A stretch of 64,000 nucleotides of DNA from Pseudomonas pergaminensis (GTDB taxonomy: Bacteria; Pseudomonadota; Gammaproteobacteria; Pseudomonadales; Pseudomonadaceae). This document shows positions 1 to 8,343 of the stretch, in pieces. The translations under genes were made by a program, and so were the position numbers. Numbering within the stretch: the stretch's first letter is position 1; each line of letters opens with the position of its first letter. The DNA is taken from NCBI RefSeq assembly GCF_024112395.2, contig NZ_CP078013.2, positions 4,898,001-4,962,000 on the forward strand, read 5' to 3'. A model generated the notes under the pieces. It saw only the letters and a program-made list of their open reading frames with translations. It ran no database searches and was not told where the DNA came from.

Positions 1-461
1 TCGTCAACAGTGCCCCGCAGGTGAAGGTGCGCAGTGCCGATGATTACTGGCAATGGGCCAAACGCTGGAGCCTGGCACGCATGCTCAGCTTGAACACCAT
101 CGGTAAGGCCTTGGGCGACCGCTTGTTCCCCAAGCCACACCAGGCCGACCTGCGCCGCAAGATGGCCGAACGCTGGGCAAAGAACGACAAACGTGCTTAT
201 CTCGCCAGCTTCGATGCGATTGTGGGCTGGGGCGTGCAGGAACGACTTTCCAGGATCACCTGTCCAACCCTGGTCATCAGCGCCGACCACGACTACACCC
301 CCGTGGCGCAAAAAGAAAACTATGTAAAACTGCTCCCCGATGCGCGACTGGTGGTGATCGAAGATTCCCGCCATGCCACGCCCTTGGACCAACCCGAAGT
401 CTTTAACGCAACCCTGCTCGAATTTCTAAAGACAGTCGAAACCACTACCCAGGATCACTGA
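1..461 (+). CDS. alpha/beta hydrolase, C-terminal part (clipped by window edge)
   Basis: The reading frame is already open at the left edge, so the gene starts outside the window; only about 150 C-terminal residues are visible. The segment has the usual end of an alpha/beta-hydrolase fold. A strand runs into TCPTLVISADHD, where the acidic catalytic residue is expected. Further on comes DSRHATPLDQPEVF, with the catalytic His followed by the terminal helix. The nucleophile elbow lies upstream and cannot be seen, so the substrate cannot be named. The stop codon is 3 bases before the cyclophilin gene, so the two are probably co-transcribed. Confidence 0.8.
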   Translation, partial: VNSAPQVKVRSADDYWQWAKRWSLARMLSLNTIGKALGDRLFPKPHQADLRRKMAERWAKNDKRAYLASFDAIVGWGVQERLSRITCPTLVISADHDYTPVAQKENYVKLLPDARLVVIEDSRHATPLDQPEVFNATLLEFLKTVETTTQDH

Positions 462-464
462 CCC

Positions 465-1028
465 ATGCTGAAAAAAATCGCCTTCTTTGCCGGTTCTGTT
501 TTGTTCGCTGCCAACCTGATGGCGGCTGAACCCGCCAAGGCGCCTCACGTCCTGATCACGACTACCAACGGCGACATCGAGATCGAACTGGACCCGGTCA
601 AGGCGCCGATCAGCACCAAGAACTTCCTGGCCTATGTCGACAGCGGCTTCTACACCAATACGATTTTCCACCGCGTCATCCCAGGCTTCATGATCCAGGG
701 CGGCGGCTTCACCCAGGCGATGACCCAAAAGCCGACCAAGGACCCGATCAAGAACGAAGCCAGCAACGGTCTGCATAACGTACGTGGCACCTTGTCCATG
801 GCGCGTACCAACGACCCGAATTCGGCCACCAGCCAATTCTTCATCAACGTCGCCGACAATGCCTTCCTCGACCCGGGCCGCGATGCCGGTTACGCCGTGT
901 TCGCCAAGGTGGTCAAGGGCATGGACGTGGTGGATGTGATCGTCAATTCGCAGACCACTACCAAGCAGGGCATGCAGAACGTGCCAATCGATCCTGTGTA
1001 CATCAAGTCGGCCAAGCGCATCGATTGA
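465..1028 (+). CDS. ppiA: periplasmic peptidyl-prolyl cis-trans isomerase, cyclophilin type
   Basis: The 187-residue protein begins with a Sec signal peptide ([20 protein letters not shown], then AEPAK), so it should act in the periplasm. The rest is one cyclophilin domain. It carries the hallmark [13 protein letters not shown], with the catalytic Arg, and the substrate-pocket stretches GTLSMART and [10 protein letters not shown]. It would catalyse cis-trans isomerisation of X-Pro bonds during folding of exported proteins. Length and layout match the PpiA/rotamase A family. It lies 3 bases behind the hydrolase and probably shares its transcript. Confidence 0.93.
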   Translation: MLKKIAFFAGSVLFAANLMAAEPAKAPHVLITTTNGDIEIELDPVKAPISTKNFLAYVDSGFYTNTIFHRVIPGFMIQGGGFTQAMTQKPTKDPIKNEASNGLHNVRGTLSMARTNDPNSATSQFFINVADNAFLDPGRDAGYAVFAKVVKGMDVVDVIVNSQTTTKQGMQNVPIDPVYIKSAKRID

Positions 1029-1109
1029 GGTAGCAGGTAGTTCCGCGCGCAGCCCACAAGGCCGCGCGCGCATTTGAAAGGAGAGCCCGCCCCGCGGGTG
1101 TCATACCTA

Positions 1110-2942
1110 ATGCTCTATCGTCGTTTTGAACAACTGATCGATATTTTCCGCGACGCCCCCAGCGCCGCCCCGCCCGATAAAGTCCTGCCCTTCTACCTCT
1201 ACTACCTGCGCCAGGTGTGGCCGCATTTTGCTGCCTTGCTGGTGGTCGGCCTGATCGGTGCACTCATTGAAGTGGCGCTGTTCAGCTACCTGAGCCGCAT
1301 CATCGACCTGGCCCAGGGCACGCCGCCCGCGAATTTCTTCCAGTTGCACAGCACCGAGCTGATCTGGATGGCCGTGGTCGCCCTGCTGTTGCGCCCGATC
1401 TTCGGCGCCCTGCATGACCTGCTGGTGCATCAGACCATCAGCCCCGGCATGACCAGCCTGATCCGTTGGCAGAACCACAGCTACGTGCTCAAGCAGAGCC
1501 TGAATTTCTTCCAGAATGACTTCGCCGGGCGTATTGCCCAGCGCATCATGCAAACCGGCAACTCCCTGCGCGACTCGGCGGTCGCCGCAGTGGATGCAAT
1601 CTGGCACGTGGCGATCTACGCCATCAGTTCCCTGGTGCTGTTTGCCGAGGCCGACTGGCGCCTGATGATCCCGCTGGTGACCTGGATCATCAGCTACAGC
1701 CTGGCACTGCGCTATTTCGTGCCACGGGTGAAGGAGCGCTCGGTGATCTCTTCCGAGGCACGCTCCAAGCTGATGGGCCGTATCGTCGACGGCTACACCA
1801 ACATCACCACCTTGAAGCTGTTCGCCCATACCCAGTACGAGCAGGAATACGCCAAGGAAGCGATTATCGAGCAGACCGAAAAAACCCAGCTGGCCAGCCG
1901 TGTGGTCACCAGCATGGACATCGTGATCACCACCATGAACGGCCTGCTGATCGTCACCACCACCGGCCTGGCCCTGTGGCTATGGACGCAGTCGCTGATC
2001 TCGGTGGGTGCGATTGCCCTGGCCACCGGCCTGGTGATCCGTATCGTCAACATGTCCGGCTGGATCATGTGGGTGGTCAACGGTATTTTCGAAAACATCG
2101 GCCAGGTGCAGGACGGCCTGAAAACCATCGCCCAGCCGCTGGCGGTGATCGACCGCGACAATGCCCCGCGCCTGAGCGTGCCCCACGGTGAAGTACGCTT
2201 CGAGCAGGTGGATTTCCACTATGGCAAGAAGAGCGGGATCATTGGCGGCCTGAACCTTGAGATCAAGGCCGGTGAGAAGATCGGCCTGATCGGTCCGTCC
2301 GGTGCGGGCAAGTCGACCCTGGTCAACCTGCTGCTGCGACTCTATGACCTGCAAGGCGGGCGCATCCTGATCGACGGCCAGAACATCGCCGAGGTCGCCC
2401 AGGAAACCCTGCGCGAACAGATCGGCATGATCACCCAGGACACGTCCCTGCTGCACCGCTCGATCCGCGACAACCTGCTGTACGGCAAGCCCGACGCCAC
2501 TGACGCAGAGCTTTGGGCCGCGGTGCACAAGGCGCGTGCCGATGAGTTCATCCCATTGCTGTCGGACGCTGAAGGCCGCACCGGGCTGGACGCACACGTG
2601 GGTGAGCGCGGGGTGAAACTCTCAGGCGGGCAGCGTCAACGTATCGCCATCGCCCGCGTGCTGCTCAAGGACGCGCCGATCCTGATCATGGACGAAGCCA
2701 CCTCCGCGCTGGACTCGGAAGTGGAAGCGGCGATCCAGGAAAGCCTGGAAACCCTGATGCAGGGCAAGACGGTGATCGCGATTGCGCACCGGTTGTCGAC
2801 CATTGCGCGGATGGACCGCTTGGTGGTGCTGGAGAAAGGTCAGATTGCCGAGAGCGGCAGCCACGCCGAGTTGCTGGCCCATGGCGGGCTGTACGCGCGG
2901 TTGTGGCAGCATCAGACCGGAGGCTTTGTCGGCATCGATTGA
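1110..2942 (+). CDS. ABC exporter, fused permease and ATPase (MsbA-like fold)
   Basis: A half-transporter of about 610 residues. The N-terminal ~340 residues hold six hydrophobic segments of the type I ABC exporter membrane domain. The nucleotide-binding domain follows, with Walker A GPSGAGKST near residues 395-403, the signature LSGGQRQR near 504, Walker B ILIMDEATSALDSE and the H-loop IAHRLSTI. It should work as a homodimer that exports a lipid, peptide or drug; the substrate cannot be read from sequence. The ATG at 1110 starts MLYRRFEQL. In-frame TTG at 1074 and GTG at 1098 are alternatives, and an AGGAG at 1078-1082 leaves the start uncertain. Confidence 0.9.
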   Translation: MLYRRFEQLIDIFRDAPSAAPPDKVLPFYLYYLRQVWPHFAALLVVGLIGALIEVALFSYLSRIIDLAQGTPPANFFQLHSTELIWMAVVALLLRPIFGALHDLLVHQTISPGMTSLIRWQNHSYVLKQSLNFFQNDFAGRIAQRIMQTGNSLRDSAVAAVDAIWHVAIYAISSLVLFAEADWRLMIPLVTWIISYSLALRYFVPRVKERSVISSEARSKLMGRIVDGYTNITTLKLFAHTQYEQEYAKEAIIEQTEKTQLASRVVTSMDIVITTMNGLLIVTTTGLALWLWTQSLISVGAIALATGLVIRIVNMSGWIMWVVNGIFENIGQVQDGLKTIAQPLAVIDRDNAPRLSVPHGEVRFEQVDFHYGKKSGIIGGLNLEIKAGEKIGLIGPSGAGKSTLVNLLLRLYDLQGGRILIDGQNIAEVAQETLREQIGMITQDTSLLHRSIRDNLLYGKPDATDAELWAAVHKARADEFIPLLSDAEGRTGLDAHVGERGVKLSGGQRQRIAIARVLLKDAPILIMDEATSALDSEVEAAIQESLETLMQGKTVIAIAHRLSTIARMDRLVVLEKGQIAESGSHAELLAHGGLYARLWQHQTGGFVGID

Positions 2943-2970
2943 AACAATACCGCTGCTACAGGTTAAAACG

Positions 2971-3010
2971 GCGCCAGCCCTCTATTTCAAAGGGCTGGCG
3001 CTTTTTTTTT
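2971..3010 (+). terminator. intrinsic terminator after the ABC exporter
   Basis: Arms GCGCCAGCCCT (2971-2981) and AGGGCTGGCGC (2991-3001) pair perfectly around a 9-base loop and are followed by nine T residues. This is a textbook Rho-independent terminator 30 bases after the stop codon. Confidence 0.93.
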
Positions 3011-3135
3011 GCGCCTGGATTTGTGCCACAACCCTGCTGTAATCAGTGCAGTGCCCAGACGGGCGCTGAAGTAAATCTGCAGGGAGCATCACTGATTTAC
3101 TGATTGGGTAGAGCGATCTATCAAGGACGGGTTGC

Positions 3136-3837
3136 ATGTCTTTGTTCAAGCGTTCAATCACAGAGGGTTTAGGTACGTTTTGGCTGGTGTTGGGCGGGTG
3201 CGGGAGTGCGGTGTTGGCCGCAGCGTTTCCCGCAGTCGGGATCGGGTTGCTGGGCGTGGCCCTGGCGTTCGGGCTCACGGTGCTGACCATGGCGTTCGCC
3301 ATCGGGCATATCAGCGGATGTCACCTCAACCCGGCGGTATCGGTGGGGCTGGTGGTGGGCGGAAGGTTTCCGGCCCGGGAGTTACCGGCGTACATCGTGG
3401 CGCAGGTGATCGGTGGCACCGTGGCCGCTGCGCTGTTGTATTTCATTGCCAGCGGCAAACCGGGGTTCGAACTGGCGTCGGGCCTTGCGTCCAACGGCTA
3501 TGGCGAGCATTCCCCCGGCGGTTATTCAATGGCGGCGGGGTTTGTGAGTGAGTTGGTAATGACCGCCATGTTCGTGGTGATCATCCTCGGCGCCACCGAC
3601 CGCCGTGCCCCAGCGGGCCTTGCGCCCATCGCCATCGGCCTGGCGCTGACACTTATCCACCTGATCTCCATCCCCGTCACCAACACGTCGGTCAACCCGG
3701 CCCGCAGCACGGGCCCGGCCTTGATCGTCGGCGGGTGGGCGATCCAGCAATTGTGGCTGTTCTGGCTCGCGCCAATCCTCGGCGCGGTAATCGGCGGTGT
3801 GACCTACCGCTGGCTGGGCAAGGAGGCGCCGGGCTGA
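3136..3837 (+). CDS. aqpZ: aquaporin Z, water channel
   Basis: A 233-residue MIP-family channel of the inner membrane with six membrane spans and the two half-helix NPA motifs: HLNPAVSVG (NPA at 65-67) and [10 protein letters not shown] (NPA at 187-189). The Arg after the second NPA and His175 in the [13 protein letters not shown] segment fit the narrow selectivity filter of water-specific AqpZ rather than glycerol facilitators. AAGGACGG lies just before the ATG. The gene stands alone between the ABC-exporter terminator and a hairpin that is part of the 28-bp repeat. Confidence 0.95.
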   Translation: MSLFKRSITEGLGTFWLVLGGCGSAVLAAAFPAVGIGLLGVALAFGLTVLTMAFAIGHISGCHLNPAVSVGLVVGGRFPARELPAYIVAQVIGGTVAAALLYFIASGKPGFELASGLASNGYGEHSPGGYSMAAGFVSELVMTAMFVVIILGATDRRAPAGLAPIAIGLALTLIHLISIPVTNTSVNPARSTGPALIVGGWAIQQLWLFWLAPILGAVIGGVTYRWLGKEAPG

Positions 3838-3850
3838 CGCAACAGGGGTT

Positions 3851-3878
3851 CAGCCCTGCCGATAAGGCAGGGCTGCCC
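3851..3878. repeat. 28-bp direct repeat, left copy, with terminator-like hairpin
   Basis: CAGCCCTGCCGATAAGGCAG followed by GGCTGCCC is identical to positions 4478-4505. Inside it, AGCCCTGCC and GGCAGGGCT pair around a GATAA loop. The two copies bracket the brnTA module. The hairpin probably ends transcription of aqpZ on one strand and of brnTA on the other, although there is no long T tract. Confidence 0.88.
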
Positions 3879-3893
3879 ATTTCGGGCGGCCTT

Positions 3894-4142
3894 TCACCCT
3901 TGATGGGCCTGCATGTACTGGCGCAATAGCTGGTTGATTCGCGTCTGGTAACCAGATCCTTGACCTTTGAACCACTCCAGTACATCAGCATCCAGTCGAA
4001 TAGTGACCGCCTGCTTTACTGGAACACGTAACTCAGCACGCCGGAAAAAATCGGCATCCAGCTCAGGAATATCGCTGGTATCGATCTCTCTATCATTCAT
4101 TTTGGCCAAGCGCTCCCAATCAGTTTTCGATGTTTGCGTCAT
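3894..4142 (-). CDS. brnA: BrnA-type antitoxin
   Basis: An 82-residue protein with a charged N-terminal part (DTSDIPELDADFFRRAELR) and a C-terminal ribbon-helix-helix-like segment, KQAVTIRLDADVLEWFKGQG, then YQTRINQLLRQYMQA. This is the standard BrnA pattern, in which the C-terminal fold binds DNA and the N-terminal part masks the toxin. It overlaps the 3' end of brnT by 23 bases, as expected for translational coupling in this toxin-first family. It should neutralise BrnT and autoregulate from the palindrome at 4403-4434. Confidence 0.93.
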   Translation of the reverse strand: MTQTSKTDWERLAKMNDREIDTSDIPELDADFFRRAELRVPVKQAVTIRLDADVLEWFKGQGSGYQTRINQLLRQYMQAHQG

Positions 4143-4398
4143 AATATTTGGCCTCCTTCTTGGTTGCTTTTCGGGCGGAGATGATACGGATCACATCACC
4201 ACGTCGCTCGGTGTATACGACCACACCCACTAACAATTTGATCCAGCCAATACTAATCCAACGCTCCTCGCCATAATCCGCTCGATCATCGCGTAAGGCC
4301 AGCATTGGGTGCCTAAAGATATCTGGGACGTCATTGAAATCTATGCCGTGCTTAACAATATTGGCTTTATTTTTGGATTCATCCCACTCAAATAACAT
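4120..4398 (-). CDS. brnT: BrnT-type ribonuclease toxin
   Basis: A 92-residue protein beginning MLFEWDESKNKANIVKHGI, the family-defining start (FxWDxxKxxxNxxKHGxxF). It continues with the conserved core RWISIGW, VVYTERRGDVIRIISARKATKKE. BrnT proteins have a RelE-like fold and cleave RNA to stop growth. The gene is first in the pair and its end overlaps brnA. The surrounding DNA is richer in A+T than the neighbouring core genes, which fits recent arrival. Confidence 0.94.
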   Translation of the reverse strand: MLFEWDESKNKANIVKHGIDFNDVPDIFRHPMLALRDDRADYGEERWISIGWIKLLVGVVVYTERRGDVIRIISARKATKKEAKYYDANIEN

Positions 4399-4402
4399 GG
4401 CA

Positions 4403-4434
4403 TATCCTGTATTTACTTTTGTACATACAGGATA
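4403..4434 (-). promoter_or_regulatory. palindromic operator candidate of brnTA
   Basis: TATCCTGTAT (4403-4412) and ATACAGGATA (4425-4434) form a perfect 10-bp inverted repeat with a 12-base spacer. It begins 5 bases upstream of the brnT start codon. BrnA family members repress their own promoter through such palindromes, so this is the likely binding site; that role is inferred. Confidence 0.7.
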
Positions 4435-4476
4435 GCGATATCACTCATTCTAGAAAACGCTACCAGACCAGCGGTC

Positions 4477-5601
4477 TCAGCCCTGCCGATAAGGCAGGGC
4501 TGCCCTCGCCTCCTCGGCATACGCCACGATCCCCACCCGCTCGCGCTCGAGGAAATCTTCCACGGCGTTCTTCAGTCCCGGATGGCGCAAGTAGTGCCAG
4601 GACCGCGTGATCACCGGTTCAAACCCGCGAATCAATTTGTGCTCGCCCTGTGCCCCCGCGTCGAAGCGTTGCAGGCCGTGGGCGATGGCGTAGTCCATGC
4701 CCTGGTAGAAGCAGGTTTCGAAGTGCAGGCGATCGAACTCTGCCAGGCAGCCCCAGTAGCGGCCGTAGAAGCTGTCGCCGCCGATCAGGCTGAAGGCCAT
4801 GGCCACCGGGCGTGGGCCTTGTTTGGCCAGCACCACGCGGATCGCTTCGGGCATGCGCTCGGCCAGCAGGCTGAAAAACGCGCGGGTCAGGTAGGGCGAC
4901 TGGCGGCGCACGGCGTAGGTGTTGGCGTAGCAGGCGTAGACAAAATCCCACTGGGCTTCGCTCAATTCATGGCCTTGCAGCCACTCGAAATCGATGCCCT
5001 GCCCCGCCACTTGTTCACGCTCTTTGCGCATCTGCTTGCGCTTGCGTGAACTCAATGCATCGAGGAAGTCCTGGAAGTCGCGGTAACCACGGTTCTGCCA
5101 GTGAAACTGACAACCCAGGCGCTGCAACCAGCCCGGTTGCTGGGCCAATGCAGCATCGGCCAGGTCATCGGTGAAGTTGATATGCGCGCTGGAAAGCCCT
5201 TCGATTTCCAGGTAACCCGGCAGGCTCTTGAGCAGCTCCAAGCCCTCATCGGCACTGGCGGCCAACAGGCGCGGCCCACTGACAGGGCTGAAGGGCACCG
5301 CCGTCAGCAGCTTGGGGTAATAGTCGATACCGGCCCGCTCACAGGCATCGGCCCAGCCGTGATCGAACACGTACTCGCCGTAGGAATGCCACTTGCGATA
5401 ACTGGGCAAGGCCGCCACCAGCCGATCACCCTCCCAGTGCAATAAATGCTCCGGTTGCCAGCCCGATTGCGGGCCCAGGCTGGCGCTGTCTTCCAATGCG
5501 CTCAGGAACGCATGGCGCACAAACGGCTGGGCCTGTGGCACCAGTGAATCCCAGGCTTGCGGGGCGATCTCGGACAGGCTGTCCAGGCGTTGCAGCGGCA
5601 T
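4477..5601 (-). CDS. FemAB/GNAT-fold protein (DUF482-like)
   Basis: About 374 residues. The sequence resembles the cytosolic FemAB-like family related to GNAT acyltransferases. Visible features are an N-terminal PFVRHAFLSALE segment, a basic stretch SSRKRKQMRKEREQV, and the C-terminal core SLIGGDSFYGRYWG, FETCFYQGMDYAI, GAQGEHKLIRGFEP. These are the conserved blocks of the group; its biochemical substrate is not established. The ATG at 5601 is preferred because GAGG lies 6 bases upstream. A second ATG at 5607 and an open frame to 5685 exist. Its last codons lie in the 28-bp repeat. Confidence 0.82.
   Translation of the reverse strand: MPLQRLDSLSEIAPQAWDSLVPQAQPFVRHAFLSALEDSASLGPQSGWQPEHLLHWEGDRLVAALPSYRKWHSYGEYVFDHGWADACERAGIDYYPKLLTAVPFSPVSGPRLLAASADEGLELLKSLPGYLEIEGLSSAHINFTDDLADAALAQQPGWLQRLGCQFHWQNRGYRDFQDFLDALSSRKRKQMRKEREQVAGQGIDFEWLQGHELSEAQWDFVYACYANTYAVRRQSPYLTRAFFSLLAERMPEAIRVVLAKQGPRPVAMAFSLIGGDSFYGRYWGCLAEFDRLHFETCFYQGMDYAIAHGLQRFDAGAQGEHKLIRGFEPVITRSWHYLRHPGLKNAVEDFLERERVGIVAYAEEARAALPYRQG
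4478..4505. repeat. 28-bp direct repeat, right copy, overlapping the 3' end of the FemAB/GNAT gene
   Basis: Identical to 3851-3878. Read on the minus strand it encodes the last residues of the neighbouring protein (AALPYRQG) and most of its stop codon, so this is likely the original copy and the one at 3851 the duplicate. Confidence 0.88.
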
Positions 5602-5719
5602 CGGCATCCTCACTACTTCAGGGCGTGAAAGCCTGGCGAGTATCGCTGATCGCCAGGCTTCGCACACCCCCGAATCGCGCGACAAGGCTCTAAACCAATA
5701 GTTCCTGACATAAATAATT

Positions 5720-5735
5720 TGTCATCTAGATGACA
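5720..5735. promoter_or_regulatory. perfect palindrome upstream of the porin gene
   Basis: TGTCATCTAGATGACA is a perfect 16-bp palindrome in the intergenic region between the divergent FemAB/GNAT and porin genes. It has the symmetry of a dimeric repressor or activator site. No regulator is encoded next to it. Confidence 0.5.
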
Positions 5736-5884
5736 TCACTTAGCCACTGCGCCGTCATAAACGATCGTGATACTGACGCCTGTTTTTAGAGCGCCTGGTT
5801 CTAGCAGGTGGTTATTTTTCCGTCCGTCATCGGTCGGTTGTGTCCTGGATGGTTTGCCATCCCTCCTCACTTTCGGAGATTGAT

Positions 5885-7237
5885 ATGCGTCTTGCTTCCA
5901 CTAAAACTGCGGCGGTCCTGTGCGGCGGCCTGTTACTGGCCCTGAGCGTTCCGGCCAGCGCTGCAGTCGACGCTAAATTGCTCGACATGCTTAAGGCCAA
6001 CGGCCAGATCACCGCGGCGCAGTACACTGAACTGCAAAGCGAATTGGCCAAAGACCAGAAAGAACAGCAGATCGCACGGCAAGCTCAACAAGAGACCAAC
6101 GAACAGATCGCGGCCACCGCGAAGAAAACCAATGAGCTGAGCAGCTTCGACCAGAAGCTGGCCTGGGCCGCCAAGACTCAACTCAAGGGCGATGTGCGCT
6201 TCCGCCACGAAACCATCAAGATCGATGGCACCCCGAACAACGGCGGCAAGGACAAGGACCGTGAGCGTATCCGTGCTCGCCTGGGCGCCTACACCGAAAT
6301 CAACTCGCAAGTCGACACCGGCATTCGTGTCGCCACCGGCAGCAGCGACGACGCGCGCTCCACCAACCAGGACCTGGATGGATACTTCAATAAGAAGTCG
6401 ATCTGGCTGGACCTGGGCTACATCGACTACCACCCGACCCAAATCAAGAACCTGCACGTGATCGGCGGCAAGATGCTGCAACCGTGGGTCAGCATGGGCG
6501 ACGTGATCTGGGACAGCGATATCAACCCGGAAGGCCTGGCACTGACCTACAAGTACCCACTGGGCAGCAGCGCCGAGCTGTTCGGCAGCTTGGGTAACTA
6601 CAACCTCAAGGACAACGTCAACGGCGACGGCGTGCAATTTCGCAATGACCTGCGCATGACCGCCGGCCAGCTGGGGTCTCGTTTCTCGCTGACCGACAAT
6701 CTGAAACTGACCCTGGGCGGCAGCGTCTACGCGTTCCAGAACGATGAAGACAGCCGTTGCCCGACAGCAACCGGCACCACCCCCGGCTGCCTGACCCCAG
6801 GCGAAACCGTGGCCAACACCACGGCCGGCAACGCCAGCGAGTACCGCCTGTATGAAGGCTTCAGCCAGGTCGACATCGGCGGGCTGGCAGTACCGTTGTC
6901 GTTCTACGGTCAGTACGTGCAAAACACCAAAGCCACCGATAAGGACAAGGACACTGCCTGGCTGCTCGGTGCCAAGTCCAAGGTCTTCGGCCTGAACCTG
7001 GACTACAACTACCGCGACGTGCAACGTTACGCGGTGGTGGGTGCCTTCACCGACTCGGACTTCGCCGGCGGCTTTACCGGCGCTCGGGGTCACAAGTTCA
7101 AAGTCGGTTACGACATCGACAAGAACTTTGCCATTGGCGCCACGTACTTCCTGACCAAAGCCGACTACGCCAGCGCCACCGGTTATCGCGATGCCAACGC
7201 CAATACCCTGCAGCTGGACGCAGAAGCCAAGTTCTAA
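5885..7237 (+). CDS. putative outer-membrane porin
   Basis: A 450-residue protein. A signal peptide (VLCGGLLLALSVPASA) is followed by an N-terminal helical, Gln/Glu-rich region of about 70 residues (KANGQITAAQYTELQ, KDQKEQQIARQAQQETNEQ) predicted to form a coiled coil. After that come repeated amphipathic strands ending in QLDAEAKF, with a terminal Phe as in outer-membrane barrels. It resembles the putative porin (Porin_5) family of Pseudomonas. The ATG at 5885 follows CGGAG and starts directly at the signal peptide. The solute is unknown. Confidence 0.82.
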   Translation: MRLASTKTAAVLCGGLLLALSVPASAAVDAKLLDMLKANGQITAAQYTELQSELAKDQKEQQIARQAQQETNEQIAATAKKTNELSSFDQKLAWAAKTQLKGDVRFRHETIKIDGTPNNGGKDKDRERIRARLGAYTEINSQVDTGIRVATGSSDDARSTNQDLDGYFNKKSIWLDLGYIDYHPTQIKNLHVIGGKMLQPWVSMGDVIWDSDINPEGLALTYKYPLGSSAELFGSLGNYNLKDNVNGDGVQFRNDLRMTAGQLGSRFSLTDNLKLTLGGSVYAFQNDEDSRCPTATGTTPGCLTPGETVANTTAGNASEYRLYEGFSQVDIGGLAVPLSFYGQYVQNTKATDKDKDTAWLLGAKSKVFGLNLDYNYRDVQRYAVVGAFTDSDFAGGFTGARGHKFKVGYDIDKNFAIGATYFLTKADYASATGYRDANANTLQLDAEAKF

Positions 7238-7344
7238 TAGTCAGTGTTGAAAGCCTCGGGCCAGGACGGCCCGGGGTGGCTGTAACAGTCTTGCGTGGGT
7301 GCAGCGGTCCCCATCATCCGTCCGGTCCACTCACGCGAGCCTGC

Positions 7345-7590
7345 TTAGTCCCCGCCTTTCTGATCCTTGAGCCGCTCGGCAGCCAGCCGCTGTGCCAAGG
7401 CATCCACGCCCTCAACCGGCTCCTCCGGCATGATCTTCAGGGTCGCCTGCATCAGGCGCATCTGGCGGATAAACCGGCGACAGTTCGGGCAGAACATCAA
7501 GTGATGACGCACCAACAGACGCTCGCGAAAGGTCAATTGCCCATCGAGATAGTCACTGGAACGTGCCACTTGTTCTTTACAGGTCAACAT
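7345..7590 (-). CDS. zinc-finger anti-sigma factor (zf-HC2 type)
   Basis: An 81-residue soluble protein with the anti-sigma zinc motif H30-x3-C34-x2-C37 (HHLMFCPNC) in a helical context and no membrane segment. Its start overlaps the end of the sigma gene by 7 bases (ATGTTGA), so the two are translationally coupled, as is usual for sigma/anti-sigma pairs. It should hold the sigma factor inactive until a signal, often redox or envelope stress, releases it; the actual signal is unknown. Confidence 0.88.
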   Translation of the reverse strand: MLTCKEQVARSSDYLDGQLTFRERLLVRHHLMFCPNCRRFIRQMRLMQATLKIMPEEPVEGVDALAQRLAAERLKDQKGGD

Positions 7591-8198
7591 TCGCCCGTTT
7601 CCTCAAAATGCTCCACCGTGGCGAAGACTTTAAGCCGTGCCCGATGCAACAGCACACGGACATTGGAGAGCGACAGCGTCAGAAGATTACAGATCTCCTC
7701 CAACTCCAGGCCCTGGCGTTCACGCAGCACCAGCACGCTGCTTTGCAACTCCGACAGACTCAGCAACGTGTGCTCCAGGCATTTGCGCAGTTCATCCTCG
7801 GTCAGCAGGGCTTCCGGGGTGTCCTGGTGCCAGGCAAAAGGGGCGACGGCCCAGTGGCCATCGTCAGGGCTGAAACGGTCATCACCAATCGTGCCGTGGG
7901 GCGAAGGCAAATCATCAAGCAATACTTCGCGACGATTCTGCTTGTAGCGCCCCTTGGCGGCGTTGGCGGTAATGGTGAGCAGCCAGGTCTTGAGGCTGGA
8001 ACGGCCTTCGAACCTGGCCAGGTTGCGCACCACCGACAGCCAGGCGTCCTGCACGACTTCGTCGGCATGGCGCTGGCCGACAATGGCATAGGCCACCGCC
8101 CGCATGGCGCTTTGGTAGGTGGTGACCAATTCCTTGTAGGCCCGCTGCTCACCCTTGAGCAGGCGTTCTAGCAGGTGCGCGTCGTCCGCTGCTGCCAT
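7584..8198 (-). CDS. ECF-like RNA polymerase sigma factor
   Basis: A 204-residue sigma-70 family protein. Region 2 includes LLKGEQRAYKELVTTYQ and the core-binding/-10 recognition stretch VVQDAWLSVVRNLARFEG, then SLKTWLLTIT. Region 4 has a helix-turn-helix, LSELQSSVLVLRERQGLELEEICNLL. The ATG at 8198 has TGAGGT 6 bases upstream; the longer open frame to 8321 runs into REP DNA and is rejected. It overlaps its anti-sigma partner. A sigma gene next to a FabH-like gene recalls a P. aeruginosa arrangement (PA3284-PA3286), named from memory. Confidence 0.9.
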   Translation of the reverse strand: MAAADDAHLLERLLKGEQRAYKELVTTYQSAMRAVAYAIVGQRHADEVVQDAWLSVVRNLARFEGRSSLKTWLLTITANAAKGRYKQNRREVLLDDLPSPHGTIGDDRFSPDDGHWAVAPFAWHQDTPEALLTEDELRKCLEHTLLSLSELQSSVLVLRERQGLELEEICNLLTLSLSNVRVLLHRARLKVFATVEHFEETGEC

Positions 8199-8232
8199 GT
8201 CTACCTCAATCCCACTTTGGGAATGCAATCGA

Positions 8233-8320
8233 TGTGGGAGCCGGCTTGCCTGCGAGGGCATCACCTTGGCCTGACTGAAAGACCGAGGTGCCTGCATCGC
8301 GGGCAAGCCCGGCTCCCACA
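8233..8320. repeat. REPIN (paired REP palindromes)
   Basis: TGTGGGAGCCGGCTTGCCTG at the left and the inverted CGGGCAAGCCCGGCTCCCAC at the right form a Pseudomonas REP doublet with a ~40-base spacer, between the sigma factor start and the FabH-like stop. Confidence 0.9.
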
Positions 8321-8343
8321 CTTGACGGTGTTAACCCGTTAGA

